Shown in pieces: positions 24,397 to 32,879 of a stretch of DNA of 64,000 bases (position 1 is its first letter; each line of letters starts with the position of its first letter). The stretch lies in NCBI RefSeq assembly GCF_945605565.1, contig NZ_OX216966.1, positions 4,456,001 through 4,520,000 on the forward strand, in the 5' to 3' direction. A program made the translations under genes and the position numbers. The stretch is from Paenibacillus dendritiformis (GTDB lineage: Bacteria > Bacillota > Bacilli > Paenibacillales > Paenibacillaceae). The notes beneath the pieces were generated by a model. The model ran no database searches. It was not told the DNA's origin and saw nothing but the letters and a program-made list of their open reading frames with translations.

Positions 24397-24831
24397 ATGA
24401 ACGACGATATTCAGGCGGTACATGACTTATTTGAGTCATTATCGGTTGCCTGGAACCATGGGGACGGCAAAGCATATGGGCTCTGCTTCACGTTAGATGC
24501 GGACTATGTCACTTTTCACGGAGAGCATATTATAGGGAGACACAACATTGCGGACGTCCATCAGAAGCTGTGGGAAGGAGTGCTTCGGGGCTCCACCCTG
24601 AGCGGTAAAATAACCAATCTGCGCTTCATCGCGCCGGATACGGCCATTTTCCATGCAGTCGGCGTCGTCCAGCTCCGCTGGCACAAACATGCGCCCAAAA
24701 AAAGAAATTCAGTGAACACGAACGTTGCCGTAAAACAAAACGGGAAGTGGAAAATAGCCGCCTTCCATAATTGCCGCATCCAGGTTCCAAGCGTTATGCA
24801 CAAAGTCATGATGAAGCTGATGAAGCCGTAG
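24397..24831 (+). CDS. SnoaL/NTF2-like protein (DUF4440 / SgcJ-EcaC type)
   Basis: 144 residues, with an NTF2-like cone fold inferred from VHDLFESLSVAWNHGDGKAYGLCFTLDADYVTF and the late GKWKIAAFHNCRI. Annotated relatives are called SgcJ/EcaC oxidoreductases, but an actual reaction is not established. It lies 20 bases after the pentapeptide gene with an AGGAAGGAG site, making it the third gene of the PadR operon. Confidence 0.82.
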   Translation: MNDDIQAVHDLFESLSVAWNHGDGKAYGLCFTLDADYVTFHGEHIIGRHNIADVHQKLWEGVLRGSTLSGKITNLRFIAPDTAIFHAVGVVQLRWHKHAPKKRNSVNTNVAVKQNGKWKIAAFHNCRIQVPSVMHKVMMKLMKP

Positions 24832-24848
24832 AATCGCTTCGGCATAAC

Positions 24849-24880
24849 ACAAGGCCTCTTTTCTTTGAAAGAGGCCTTGT
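24849..24880. terminator. Bidirectional terminator
   Basis: A perfect 13-bp stem with a 6-base loop lies 17 bases after the NTF2-like gene and 65 bases from the converging patB stop. Confidence 0.8.
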
Positions 24881-24945
24881 CCCTTGTTCTGCTCCTGGTT
24901 ATCTGCTAGGGGCCGATGGATGGCCCCTGTCCTTGTGCACAATAA

Positions 24946-26112
24946 CTACAGCCGCTCCGCCGCCCGTGCCAGCCGCTCCATTGCTTCCTCGATGACCGCC
25001 CGGCGCGAAGTCATATTGAGCCGCATAAATCCGCTGCCTTCCTTCCCAAACGCGTAGCCTTCACTTAACCATACCTTCGCTTCATTCAGCGCCCACTCAT
25101 TCAGTTCCTTGTCCGTCATGCCGAAGCTCCGCCAATCGAGCCACTTCAAATAAGTGCCTTCCTGGGCGAATGTCTTCACCTTCGGAATGCGCTCGGCGAT
25201 GAACCGCTCAATATACCGGCTGTTCCCTTCAATATATTTCAGAGCTTCATCGAACCAGGCCTCCCCCTTCGTATATCCGGCGATCGTCGCCTCAATGGCG
25301 CCCAGATCGAGCTCAGCGACTCCAGCGCTCTCCACCGCCTTCCGGTATTTCTGGCGCAGCTCTTCTTCCTCGATGAAAATATTGCCCATCTTGAAGCTCG
25401 CGATGCTGAACGTCTTGCTCGGAGAAGTCGCCGATATCGTCCGCGCCGCGACATCCGGAGACAGCGTCGCAATCGGAGTATATTGATGATCGCCATAAGT
25501 GAAGTCATGATGGATATCATCCGAGAAAATAATAACGTCATGCTCCAGGCACAGGTCGGCCAATCTCTGCAGCTCGTCCCGCTTCCATACGCGCCCTACC
25601 GGGTTATGCGGGTTGCAGAGGAAGAACAGCTTAAGCGCTGGATCCTTTACTTTCTGTTCGAAATCCTCGAAATCGATCTCGTACCGGCCGTCAACCAGCT
25701 TGAGCGGGTTCGTAACAAGCGTCGCCCCGTTAGATTGAATCATTTTGGCAAATTGAGGGTAAACCGGCGTCTGGATCATCACCTTGTCCCCCGGCGTCGT
25801 CACGGCTCGGACAGCGAACGCCATAGCCGGCACCACGCCAGGCGTCAGCACGAACCATTCCTTGGCGACATCCCACTGGTGCCGGCGCTTCATCCAGTCG
25901 ATGACGGCTGAATAATATCGGTCCTTGCACAACGTATATCCATAGCTCGGGGTGCTCATCCGGGCGACAAGCGCCTCTTGGATCGCCGGCGCCGCCGGGA
26001 AATCCATATCCGCCACCCACAACGGAATGCACCCTTCCTGTGATGGGTTGAAAGGCACTGCTTTGAGGGCGTCCAATGCCGCCCGATCGATTGTTTTCTC
26101 GAAATCGTACAT
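24946..26112 (-). CDS. patB: MalY/PatB-type pyridoxal-phosphate C-S lyase
   Basis: 388 residues, aminotransferase fold type I. LWVADMDFPAAPAI is the MalY/PatB N-terminal signature; LCNPHNPVGRVW, SDDIHHDF and the cofactor lysine in SATSPSKTFSIASFK follow. PatB cleaves cystathionine or cysteine C-S bonds to pyruvate, ammonia and thiol. Other members act as aminotransferases, so the exact substrate is inferred. The ATG at 26112 has a GAGGAGG site. A MATE efflux gene precedes it by 62 bases on the same strand. Confidence 0.9.
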   Translation of the reverse strand: MYDFEKTIDRAALDALKAVPFNPSQEGCIPLWVADMDFPAAPAIQEALVARMSTPSYGYTLCKDRYYSAVIDWMKRRHQWDVAKEWFVLTPGVVPAMAFAVRAVTTPGDKVMIQTPVYPQFAKMIQSNGATLVTNPLKLVDGRYEIDFEDFEQKVKDPALKLFFLCNPHNPVGRVWKRDELQRLADLCLEHDVIIFSDDIHHDFTYGDHQYTPIATLSPDVAARTISATSPSKTFSIASFKMGNIFIEEEELRQKYRKAVESAGVAELDLGAIEATIAGYTKGEAWFDEALKYIEGNSRYIERFIAERIPKVKTFAQEGTYLKWLDWRSFGMTDKELNEWALNEAKVWLSEGYAFGKEGSGFMRLNMTSRRAVIEEAMERLARAAERL

Positions 26113-26174
26113 GATTCATCCTCCTCATCGTTATAAACAAACAATTGGTTGATGCCAGAGAACTCGTCCTCAGC

Positions 26175-27539
26175 TTAAGCCGCCGCTGCCCCAGTCTTCG
26201 CATACCGGCGTTCCATAATCGCGAGCCGCGTGAACAGACAGACCGCGCCGGCGGCCAGACCGCTGATTAACCCGATCCAATACCCGTATGCGGCAAGCGA
26301 GGTGAACTTGGCCAGCACGAATCCGACCGGAAGCCCGATAATCCAATAAGACATGAAGGCGATCAAAAATACCGCGTTCACATCCTTATACCCCCGCAGC
26401 ACACCTTGGACCGGGGCCGCCACCGCATCAGACAGTTGAAAAAATATGGCATAAATGAGGAACGACTCGGTCAGCAGCCGCACACTCGGCTCGTCGGAGT
26501 ACATGCCGGCGACCTTATGGTTGAACAGGAACAACAGCACGGCGAATAAGGAAGCCAAGGTCACGGCAGAGATAATGCCAATGCGTGTATACTGCTTCGC
26601 ATCGGTGAATCGCTTCGCTCCTGCCTCGAAGCCGATAACGATCGTCAACGCCATCGCAATGCTCATCGGCAGCATATAGAGTAGCGACGAGAAGTTCAAT
26701 GCGGCCTGATGAGCCGCAATCGTATTCGTGTCATACTCGCTCATGAACAGCGTGACCGCCGCAAAGATACTGACCTCGAAAAAGATAGACAGCCCGATCG
26801 GCGTGCCGATGCGAAGAATCTCTTTCCAGCGGGAGAAGGAAATTCCTCCCCATTGCCTCAGCATGCCCATCGACTGCATCATCGCATTGCCGCGCAGGAA
26901 CAGAAAAGCGATAATGGCAATAATGAGATATGTAATCGCAGTTGCGATCCCGGCGCCGACGCCCCCCATTTCCGGAAATCCGAATTTCCCGAAAATAAAG
27001 AAATAGTTAAGAGTGACATTGACGGGGAAGGACAGCAGCGTAATGAACATCGTGACTCGAGTCTGACCGAGTCCGTCGATGCTCGCCCGGAAGACCGTAT
27101 AGAGAAATGCGGGAATGACCCCAAAGCCGAGCGCGATCAGATACTCCTTCGCGACCCGGTGAACTTCCGTCTCCAGGTTCATCGCCGACAGAATCGGATC
27201 GAGGGCGAACGTACCAATCAGGACGACGACGGCGCCGACGATGACGGACAGATACGCGGCCTGAGTCACGCTCGGCGCCACTTCCCCCTTGCGCCCCGCC
27301 CCCATATGATGGGCGATAATCGGAGTGACGGCGAGGAAGATGCCGCTGATTCCGGTATAGACAGGAGCCCAAATGCTGCCGCCAATCGCAACGCCGGCAA
27401 GATGGGTTGCATTGTAGTTCCCGGACATAACCGTATCGAAAAAGGACATCAGTTGCATCGCAACCTGTGTAACGAAGATGGGCAATAAAATATGCAGCAG
27501 CTGAACGATTTTTTGTTGCAGCGTAAACGTTTGCTTCAT
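26175..27539 (-). CDS. MATE-family multidrug efflux transporter
   Basis: 454 residues with 12 predicted membrane helices. LLPIFVTQVAMQLMSFFDTVMSG and GLGQTRVTM, plus a repeat of the same pattern in the second half, mark the MATE (NorM/DinF-like) fold. These export cationic drugs or metabolites against Na+ or H+. The substrate is unknown. It probably shares a transcript with patB. Confidence 0.93.
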   Translation of the reverse strand: MKQTFTLQQKIVQLLHILLPIFVTQVAMQLMSFFDTVMSGNYNATHLAGVAIGGSIWAPVYTGISGIFLAVTPIIAHHMGAGRKGEVAPSVTQAAYLSVIVGAVVVLIGTFALDPILSAMNLETEVHRVAKEYLIALGFGVIPAFLYTVFRASIDGLGQTRVTMFITLLSFPVNVTLNYFFIFGKFGFPEMGGVGAGIATAITYLIIAIIAFLFLRGNAMMQSMGMLRQWGGISFSRWKEILRIGTPIGLSIFFEVSIFAAVTLFMSEYDTNTIAAHQAALNFSSLLYMLPMSIAMALTIVIGFEAGAKRFTDAKQYTRIGIISAVTLASLFAVLLFLFNHKVAGMYSDEPSVRLLTESFLIYAIFFQLSDAVAAPVQGVLRGYKDVNAVFLIAFMSYWIIGLPVGFVLAKFTSLAAYGYWIGLISGLAAGAVCLFTRLAIMERRYAKTGAAAA

Positions 27540-27673
27540 GATGTTGCCTGCTCCTTATCTTTTATATTGTGTCAGCTCGCATGGGGCCGATAGCGGCCCC
27601 TCTGCCCCGGTGACAAGGAGATGATTGCGTGAGCGTAGAACACCTCACCCATTGTAACATCAAACGGAATCTT

Positions 27674-27702
27674 TTGCTTGGGAACGCAAGTTCGGTTACA
27701 AT
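27674..27702 (+). promoter_or_regulatory. xerS promoter with LexA-like box in the spacer
   Basis: -35 TTGCTT (27674-27679) and -10 TACAAT (27697-27702) are 17 bases apart. The spacer holds GGAAC-GCAA-GTTCG (27681-27694). Its GAAC-N4-GTTC core is that of the Firmicute LexA box CGAAC-N4-GTTCG. Two positions differ from the full consensus. Confidence 0.6.
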
Positions 27703-27730
27703 AGAGGCTAAGGAAAGGAGTGCTCGACGG

Positions 27731-28816
27731 ATGATGACGATTCAGAAAGCGAAGGATCGGGCGGCGCTGGATGCCAAGCTGCCTGGCTTGCCATGGTACA
27801 TCCAGCAATTTATCGAATATAAGCTGCCGGATCTGTCCCCTTCGTCGCTGCTGGAATATGTGCGGGATTACGAGATTTTTTTGGGATGGCTCGTAACCGA
27901 GCGCCTCACCGAAGCGGAGCAGACGCGGGATGTGACGCTTGCCGATCTGGAGCAGCTTCGGATGGAGCATATTACATCCTTCCGCATTTTTTTGACGACG
28001 TACAAAGAAGCGTCCAATTCGAGAGTAACGGTATCCCGCAAGCTCTCCTCGCTGCGCTCGCTGTTCCATTATTTAAGCCAGATCGCGGAGGACGAGCAAT
28101 TTTACCCGTTGTTGAAGCGGAACGTCATGGCGAAGATCGAGATCAAGCGCGTACATAAGCCGAAGGACACGGCGGCGAAGCTGAAGGGCAAGCTGCTGGA
28201 AGAGCAGGAACTGGACGAATTCGTCGATTATGTCCGCACCGGATACGCTCTTGACGTCGCCGACAATAAGCAGGCTTCCCATGCGCATGCCCTCAATGCC
28301 GTGCGGGATGCCGCGATCGTCAGCCTGATCCTGAACTCCGGGCTGCGGGTAAGCGAAGTCGTCAACTTGAATATGGACGATGTCGATATGAACCGGAAGC
28401 TGGTCAACGTCTACCGCAAAGGCCATAATGATGACACCTTCAAGACGCCGGTCTATTTCCGTGACAGCGCCAAGCAGCACCTGCAGGATTATATTGACCT
28501 CAGATCGGAACGCTATGCAGCCCCGAAGAAGGAACGCGCCTTCTTCCTTGCCGTCAAGAACGGGGAGAAAGAAGGCAAGCGGATGACGAAGCGTGCCATG
28601 CAGCAGATGATTCTCAAATACGCGAAGCGGTTCGGTAAGCCGGCCCTTACCGTTCATAAGCTGCGCCACTCCTTCGCGACGGACTATTATTTGCATAATG
28701 ATATTTACAAGACGAAGGAGCAGCTCGGTCACGCTTCGACGGAGACGACGGAGATCTACGCCCATCTGACGGACAAGACGATGTCCGAGGCGATCGAGCG
28801 CCGGGGAGAGGAATAG
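27731..28816 (+). CDS. xerS: Tyrosine recombinase, XerS type
   Basis: 361 residues. An N-terminal SAM-like DNA-binding domain is followed by the catalytic domain: Arg in LNSGLRVSEVVNL, HKLRHSFATDYY (His and Arg), LGHAS, and nucleophilic Tyr in TTEIYAHLT. The long first domain and length match XerS, the single recombinase that resolves chromosome dimers in some Firmicutes, rather than XerC/XerD (about 300 residues). The start is ATG 27731 or 27734 after AAGGAG. No integrase-type mobile context is seen, which argues for a housekeeping role. Confidence 0.85.
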   Translation: MMTIQKAKDRAALDAKLPGLPWYIQQFIEYKLPDLSPSSLLEYVRDYEIFLGWLVTERLTEAEQTRDVTLADLEQLRMEHITSFRIFLTTYKEASNSRVTVSRKLSSLRSLFHYLSQIAEDEQFYPLLKRNVMAKIEIKRVHKPKDTAAKLKGKLLEEQELDEFVDYVRTGYALDVADNKQASHAHALNAVRDAAIVSLILNSGLRVSEVVNLNMDDVDMNRKLVNVYRKGHNDDTFKTPVYFRDSAKQHLQDYIDLRSERYAAPKKERAFFLAVKNGEKEGKRMTKRAMQQMILKYAKRFGKPALTVHKLRHSFATDYYLHNDIYKTKEQLGHASTETTEIYAHLTDKTMSEAIERRGEE

Positions 28817-28847
28817 CCGCGGACAATCTTCCCTCTCCGCATGCAAA

Positions 28848-28883
28848 CGCCGCCCTTCCCGTGAAGCATCGGGAGGGGCGGCG
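28848..28883. terminator. Bidirectional terminator
   Basis: A 14-bp GC-rich stem with one G-T pair and an 8-base loop lies between the converging xerS and DUF4247 genes. Confidence 0.8.
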
Positions 28884-28887
28884 CTGC

Positions 28888-29637
28888 TTATCTTCGCCGG
28901 AAGATGCTGCCTGAACGGCTTCGCGTCTTCGGCGGTTTGTACTTCTTCACCCTCGGCGGCGAGTACTTGGATGAATTGTCGTACTCCTTTTTGTTCCTTG
29001 TGATCGAGCCCCGCGTATTGCTGTCCGACGGCGTGCGCTTGAAGATGCTCCCCCCGCTGCCGACCGTCGAGTCGTTGCTGTTCGTCCCGCGGCGGAAGAT
29101 CGAGCCCTTCCGCTCGACGGTAAGCGGAGGAATCTTCTTCTTCTCCTCGGTCGTCGGCGCCCGGTACGGCTTCGATGGCTTGTAATCTCCCCGATCCGCA
29201 TACCCCCGGTAGCCTCCCGCTCCTCGAAGCGAATCGAACAACGTATCCAGCAGCCGATATTGGATATACATCTCCAGGAAGCTGCGATCGTAATTGTTTC
29301 TTACATATTCTTTGGAATCGACTTCGATCAGACTGTCTTCCGGCTTCTCCGGGTCCTGCTGGATCTGAATCAGCTGATCGCTGTAGACCAGGAACATTCG
29401 CTCGGTACTCTCTTCCGATATCTGCTCCGGCCTGCGCTGCTCCGCAATCGCCTCGGCCGCCTCCGGCACCGGCGTATTCTCCGCCCGATAGATATAGGAG
29501 GTGCTGCTTCCGTCCCTCGCCACCGATTCCAGCGGATACGACGCGGACAGATCGATCTGTCCGCAAGCCGCCAGCAGCGGGAAGAGAAGGCTGGCGATAA
29601 TGATCCATTTGACGGCGTTCCAACCCCGTGCATTCAT
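28888..29637 (-). CDS. DUF4247 lipoprotein
   Basis: 249 residues. A signal with lipobox PLLAACG anchors it outside. The middle (EYVRNNYDRSFLEMYIQYRLLDTLFDS) matches DUF4247 proteins. The tail, from about residue 150, is rich in Ser, Arg and Lys with recurring GSIFRR/GSIFKR motifs and is probably disordered. The ATG at 29637 follows GAGGAG at seven bases; an ATG five codons earlier has no good site. It is the last gene of the PspA-linked cluster. Confidence 0.82.
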   Translation of the reverse strand: MNARGWNAVKWIIIASLLFPLLAACGQIDLSASYPLESVARDGSSTSYIYRAENTPVPEAAEAIAEQRRPEQISEESTERMFLVYSDQLIQIQQDPEKPEDSLIEVDSKEYVRNNYDRSFLEMYIQYRLLDTLFDSLRGAGGYRGYADRGDYKPSKPYRAPTTEEKKKIPPLTVERKGSIFRRGTNSNDSTVGSGGSIFKRTPSDSNTRGSITRNKKEYDNSSKYSPPRVKKYKPPKTRSRSGSIFRRR

Positions 29638-29648
29638 GGCGAAGCTCC

Positions 29649-30156
29649 TCATGATCGGCGGATGATGCGCACATCCGCCGCGATGACCGCTTCGCCTTCA
29701 TACAACTGGAAGCGGCCGTCCTGCCATTCGATGCGGAGCAGCTTCCGGTCGTCGGACTGGTATTGCCATACATATTGCTCTCCGGCTGTGCCGAACGGCG
29801 TCTGCCCCGTGCAGATCACTCTGCCGTCATATTGATCCTCCAGATAGAACCATCTTCCGTCCAGTTCGATCTCGGTCGGAACCTCCTCCACCGAATCGAG
29901 CCGTCCGTCAATCCCTTGATACAAGCTGTAATAAGGCTGTTCCCGCTCTTCTACATGCAAGTACCGGATATTCGCCCCGTCACGCAACGTAACCCAGGCA
30001 CCCGGGCGAACGCGCCAATCGGTCCGTCCGACGACCTCATAGCTGATTAGTGATACTTCGCAAATATCTCCCGGCTCCAGCCTGGACGGTTTTTTTTTCC
30101 GGCTGCGGCGCCTCGGGCTTGGCCATGATGTTTTTGATCCGTTTCCACAAGCTCAT
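29649..30156 (-). CDS. DUF4178 protein, interrupted by a one-base shift in an A9 tract
   Basis: Two frames belong together. The first starts with ATG at 30156 after AAGGAGAG and reads MSLWKRIKNIMAKPEAPQ; the second reads LEPGDICEVSLISYEVVGRTDWRV and continues to the stop at 29649. They meet at nine A residues (30090-30098). With eight, one 168-residue DUF4178 protein of normal length results; as written, the first frame stops after 36 residues. The C-terminal beta-rich part (LRIEWQDGRFQLYEGE) is intact. Cause may be programmed or transcriptional slippage, phase variation, or a read error. The gene lies between DUF350 and DUF4247 genes. Confidence 0.78.
30090..30098 (-). other. A9 homopolymer, probable slippage or error site
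   Basis: Nine A residues on the minus strand join the two DUF4178 frames; removal of one restores the frame. Confidence 0.7.
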
Positions 30157-30187
30157 CCGTATCTCTCCTTCCGTTCCCGTCTGTCCG

Positions 30188-30592
30188 TTACAGACAGGCG
30201 GCGATGATGAGCGCGCCTACGACATGCATCGAACCCGCTACCAGGGCATACGACATATGCCCCTGCTTCGTGCCTTCCTCCAGGTTCATGCCGAACCCGC
30301 TCCGGAACAGCAGCCGGAGGATGAACTCCAGAATGAGGAGGATGACGAAGGAGACAGCCGACATGAACAGCGCTTCGCCCAGGCTGTAGGCAACCTTAAT
30401 CGAGCTCGACAGGATGAATCCTTGCGAGAACAGCTTCATGACGAAACGGGTCGTCACCGCGACGTTCCCGGCCCGCATTTCCTGAATATCATTGTAACCC
30501 GTGAACAGCGAATCCACGAACATGAGCAAGAACAAGAGCAAAGCTCCCGTTCCCGTCCATAACGCGATCCCGGCAATATTGTCGAGAATCAT
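30188..30592 (-). CDS. DUF350 membrane protein
   Basis: 134 residues with four hydrophobic helices, of the DUF350 (UPF0719) family. The repeat-like pairs (LLLFLLMFVDSLFTG; VSFVILLILEFILRLLF) suggest two related two-helix units. In many bacteria it sits with PspA, DUF4178 and DUF4247 proteins, as here. A membrane-integrity role is inferred from that linkage only. Confidence 0.87.
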   Translation of the reverse strand: MILDNIAGIALWTGTGALLLFLLMFVDSLFTGYNDIQEMRAGNVAVTTRFVMKLFSQGFILSSSIKVAYSLGEALFMSAVSFVILLILEFILRLLFRSGFGMNLEEGTKQGHMSYALVAGSMHVVGALIIAACL

Positions 30593-30648
30593 GTTAATAC
30601 TGCACTCCCCTTACCGTTCGATGAGATTTCCACACCTATCTGGTTAAG

Positions 30649-30679
30649 AAGGACGCTTGCCCTGGCGGCAAGCGTCCTT
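30649..30679 (-). terminator. Terminator after pspA
   Basis: A perfect 12-bp stem with 7-base loop directly follows the pspA stop. It may limit read-through into the three downstream genes or end the transcript. Confidence 0.75.
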
Positions 30680-30683
30680 ACTC

Positions 30684-31358
30684 TTACTCAGCGGATTTAT
30701 CGTATTTTTTCATGATGGCCGCGAGTTCGTCCTCAACATCCTTGTTCTTGCCCAGCTTTGCGAACTCATCGTCGAGCGATTTGGAAGAACCGTTCATCTC
30801 GTTCGAGGCTTCGGCCTGAGCTTCCATCGCCAGCATTTTGTCTTCCATCCGCTTCAATCCCGACATGGCCGTATCGGAGCTGAATCCTGCCATCGCCTTG
30901 TTGATTTCCGTCTGGGCCTTCGCTGCATTGTAGCGTGCGACCAGCGTCTCGCGCTTGCTCTTCATGTCGGAGTACTGCTTCCGCATCTCGTCCAGCTTCG
31001 CGCGAAGGTTGTCGGCGGAAGCCTTGTTCTGCTCGTAGCTCGCCTTGAATTCATTCATCTTCTCTTCGGCCGCTTTTTTCTCTTCCAGGGCCCGGCGGGC
31101 AAGATCCAGATTATCGGCCTGTACGGCGATATGAGCCTGCTCCTCGCGCTTCTTCACCAGCGCGGCTTGCTCCTCGTACGATTGCTTGAAGCGCTTCTCG
31201 ATCGCGATCTGTTGAGCTACCGCACGTTCCGCTTCCTCCAGATCCTCTTGCATGTCCCGCAAGTATTGATCAGTCATCTTGATAGGATCTTCGGCTTTCT
31301 CAATCAGCGCATAAATGTTGGACATGGTGACATCACGCAAGCGTTTGAATAATGACAT
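30684..31358 (-). CDS. pspA: Phage shock protein A / IM30 homologue
   Basis: 224 residues, almost entirely helical coiled coil, starting SLFKRLRDVTMSNIYALIEKAEDP, the amphipathic membrane-binding helix of PspA. It polymerises on stressed membranes as an ESCRT-III-like protein. The ATG at 31358 follows GGAGGA. The promoter at 31451-31476 is a textbook SigW-type element, so induction by envelope stress is expected. The DUF350, DUF4178 and DUF4247 genes lie downstream. Confidence 0.95.
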   Translation of the reverse strand: MSLFKRLRDVTMSNIYALIEKAEDPIKMTDQYLRDMQEDLEEAERAVAQQIAIEKRFKQSYEEQAALVKKREEQAHIAVQADNLDLARRALEEKKAAEEKMNEFKASYEQNKASADNLRAKLDEMRKQYSDMKSKRETLVARYNAAKAQTEINKAMAGFSSDTAMSGLKRMEDKMLAMEAQAEASNEMNGSSKSLDDEFAKLGKNKDVEDELAAIMKKYDKSAE

Positions 31359-31450
31359 GGACAGTTCCTCCCTATGCAGTCTTATCCTCAGTTTATCCTG
31401 GAAACCTTGGATTCCTGGGCATGTTGTTAATCCGTCTTTATACCCATACA

Positions 31451-31476
31451 TACGAATGGAATCCGACGTTGTTTCA
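31451..31476 (-). promoter_or_regulatory. SigW-type ECF promoter of pspA
   Basis: On the minus strand TGAAAC (31471-31476) and CGTA (31451-31454) are separated by 16 bases, exactly the B. subtilis SigW consensus. No ECF sigma gene is in the window. Confidence 0.85.
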
Positions 31477-31553
31477 CTTTTTTTTGCTCTTCCTATTTTA
31501 TCACGCTGAGGAAGAGAAGGATAGCTGTCACAGCAGGTCTCTGCATACAGAGA

Positions 31554-31583
31554 ATGCCGGGGCCGTCAAATCGACCCCGGCAT
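31554..31583 (-). terminator. Hairpin after the LpdD-like gene
   Basis: A 9-bp perfect stem with a 12-base loop follows the stop at 31594 by 11 bases; the U-run is weak. Confidence 0.5.
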
Positions 31584-31593
31584 AATATCCGAC

Positions 31594-31947
31594 TTACCGG
31601 CTAACCCGGTCCAATTCGATGGTGAATCTCCGCCACGCCTGCTCCACGACCTCCGCGATATCTTCCTTCCGCAGCTTGTCGTAATGAATGCCGGCGGCGA
31701 CGGTTACAGTCGTACCCAGCGCTTCCGCGGCGTGGAGGGCCATGGCGGCGCTGAGCTCGTCCTCGCGATGGCCGGGAACGGTATGCGTGGCTACCTTCCA
31801 CTGTCCCGCTTCAATCCACGAGGTCGATACGGCGCCGATATGCGCGTCTCCCCCGCTCACTAGGAACAGCCAATCCCGGCCTTGCCGAATGGCCTCGACC
31901 CGGATATCGGCTCCGGGCAGAACCGCTTCATTATAGGTCTCACTCAT
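31594..31947 (-). CDS. LpdD-like small protein (prenylated-flavin chaperone family)
   Basis: 117 residues. [42 protein letters not shown] and [17 protein letters not shown] follow the pattern of LpdD/VdcD-like proteins, which assist UbiD-type decarboxylases that use prenylated FMN. The ATG overlaps the pyrD stop by four bases (ATGA), so it is cotranslated with pyrKD. No UbiD or UbiX gene is visible, so its partner here is unknown. Family assignment is from memory of conserved motifs. Confidence 0.6.
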   Translation of the reverse strand: MSETYNEAVLPGADIRVEAIRQGRDWLFLVSGGDAHIGAVSTSWIEAGQWKVATHTVPGHREDELSAAMALHAAEALGTTVTVAAGIHYDKLRKEDIAEVVEQAWRRFTIELDRVSR

Positions 31948-32879
31948 GAAATAATTCCCCGGATTTCATCCAAACTGTTAATATTCTCTTTTTCCATAAA
32001 GGCCGTCAGACCGTTGAGCAAATCTTCGCCTGCCCGCAGATTCATGAAATTGTATGTGCCGATCTGTACCACTTCGGCTCCCGCCATTATAAACTCAATG
32101 ATATCTTCCGAGGAGGAAATGCCGCCCATTCCCATCACGGGAATCGTGACCGCCTGCGCCACTTGATGAACCATACGCAGCGCGATCGGCTTGATAGCCG
32201 GGCCGGACAGGCCTGCATACGTGTTCTGGAACACGCTCCGCCGCCCGTAAATGTCAATTTTCATGCCGGAGAATGTATTGACGAGCGATACGCATTCCGC
32301 TCCCTCCTCCTCGCACATGACCGCCATGCCGACCACATTCTCCGCATTGGGCGACAGCTTGACCGCCAGCGGCAGCGAAGTCACCTGCCGGACTTCCCGA
32401 ATCACTTCCCGGGCGACCTCGGTCCGAATCCCGAAGGCCATGCCGCCCTCCTTCACATTGGGGCATGATATATTCAGTTCAATCATATCTACAGCTAGCC
32501 GGTTCAATTTGCGGCGGTCCTCGGCATCCTTCGTAATCTTCAACGCGCCAAGGACATAATCCTCGATCGTGCTTCCGCCAAGATTAGCGATTTTGACCGG
32601 TTCTATCTTCTCCCAGAACTTCATCTCTTCCTGGAGAAACGCATCGACGCCCGGATTTTCCAAGCCGACACTATTCAGAATCCCGCTTGCCGTCTCCCAA
32701 ATGCGCGTGCCCTCGTTCCCAGGACGCGGATGCAAGGTCAGTCCTTTGGAGGCGATGCCGCCAAGCTGATTGATATCATAGTATTGGGCATATTCCTGCC
32801 CGAAGCCGAATGTGCCGGAAGCCATGACAAGCGGGTTTTTGAAGTCGATCCCCGCCACATTACACGCTAAGCTTCTCAT
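31944..32879 (-). CDS. pyrD: Dihydroorotate dehydrogenase B, catalytic subunit
   Basis: 311 residues, class 1B FMN barrel. [11 protein letters not shown], the lysine in ASKGLTL, the active-site cysteine in [18 protein letters not shown], and the FMN phosphate-binding GMGGISS and GAEVVQIGT are present. It oxidises dihydroorotate in pyrimidine synthesis, passing electrons through PyrK to NAD. The ATG at 32879 follows AGGAGGTGG within the end of pyrK (20-base overlap). The pair stands apart from the rest of the pyr operon. Confidence 0.96.
   Translation of the reverse strand: MRSLACNVAGIDFKNPLVMASGTFGFGQEYAQYYDINQLGGIASKGLTLHPRPGNEGTRIWETASGILNSVGLENPGVDAFLQEEMKFWEKIEPVKIANLGGSTIEDYVLGALKITKDAEDRRKLNRLAVDMIELNISCPNVKEGGMAFGIRTEVAREVIREVRQVTSLPLAVKLSPNAENVVGMAVMCEEEGAECVSLVNTFSGMKIDIYGRRSVFQNTYAGLSGPAIKPIALRMVHQVAQAVTIPVMGMGGISSSEDIIEFIMAGAEVVQIGTYNFMNLRAGEDLLNGLTAFMEKENINSLDEIRGIIS

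Noticed and set aside
28073..29773. 566-codon minus-strand frame across xerS and the DUF4247 gene
   Set aside because: It covers two well-supported genes on both strands and its translation is low-complexity; the open frame reflects GC-rich third positions.
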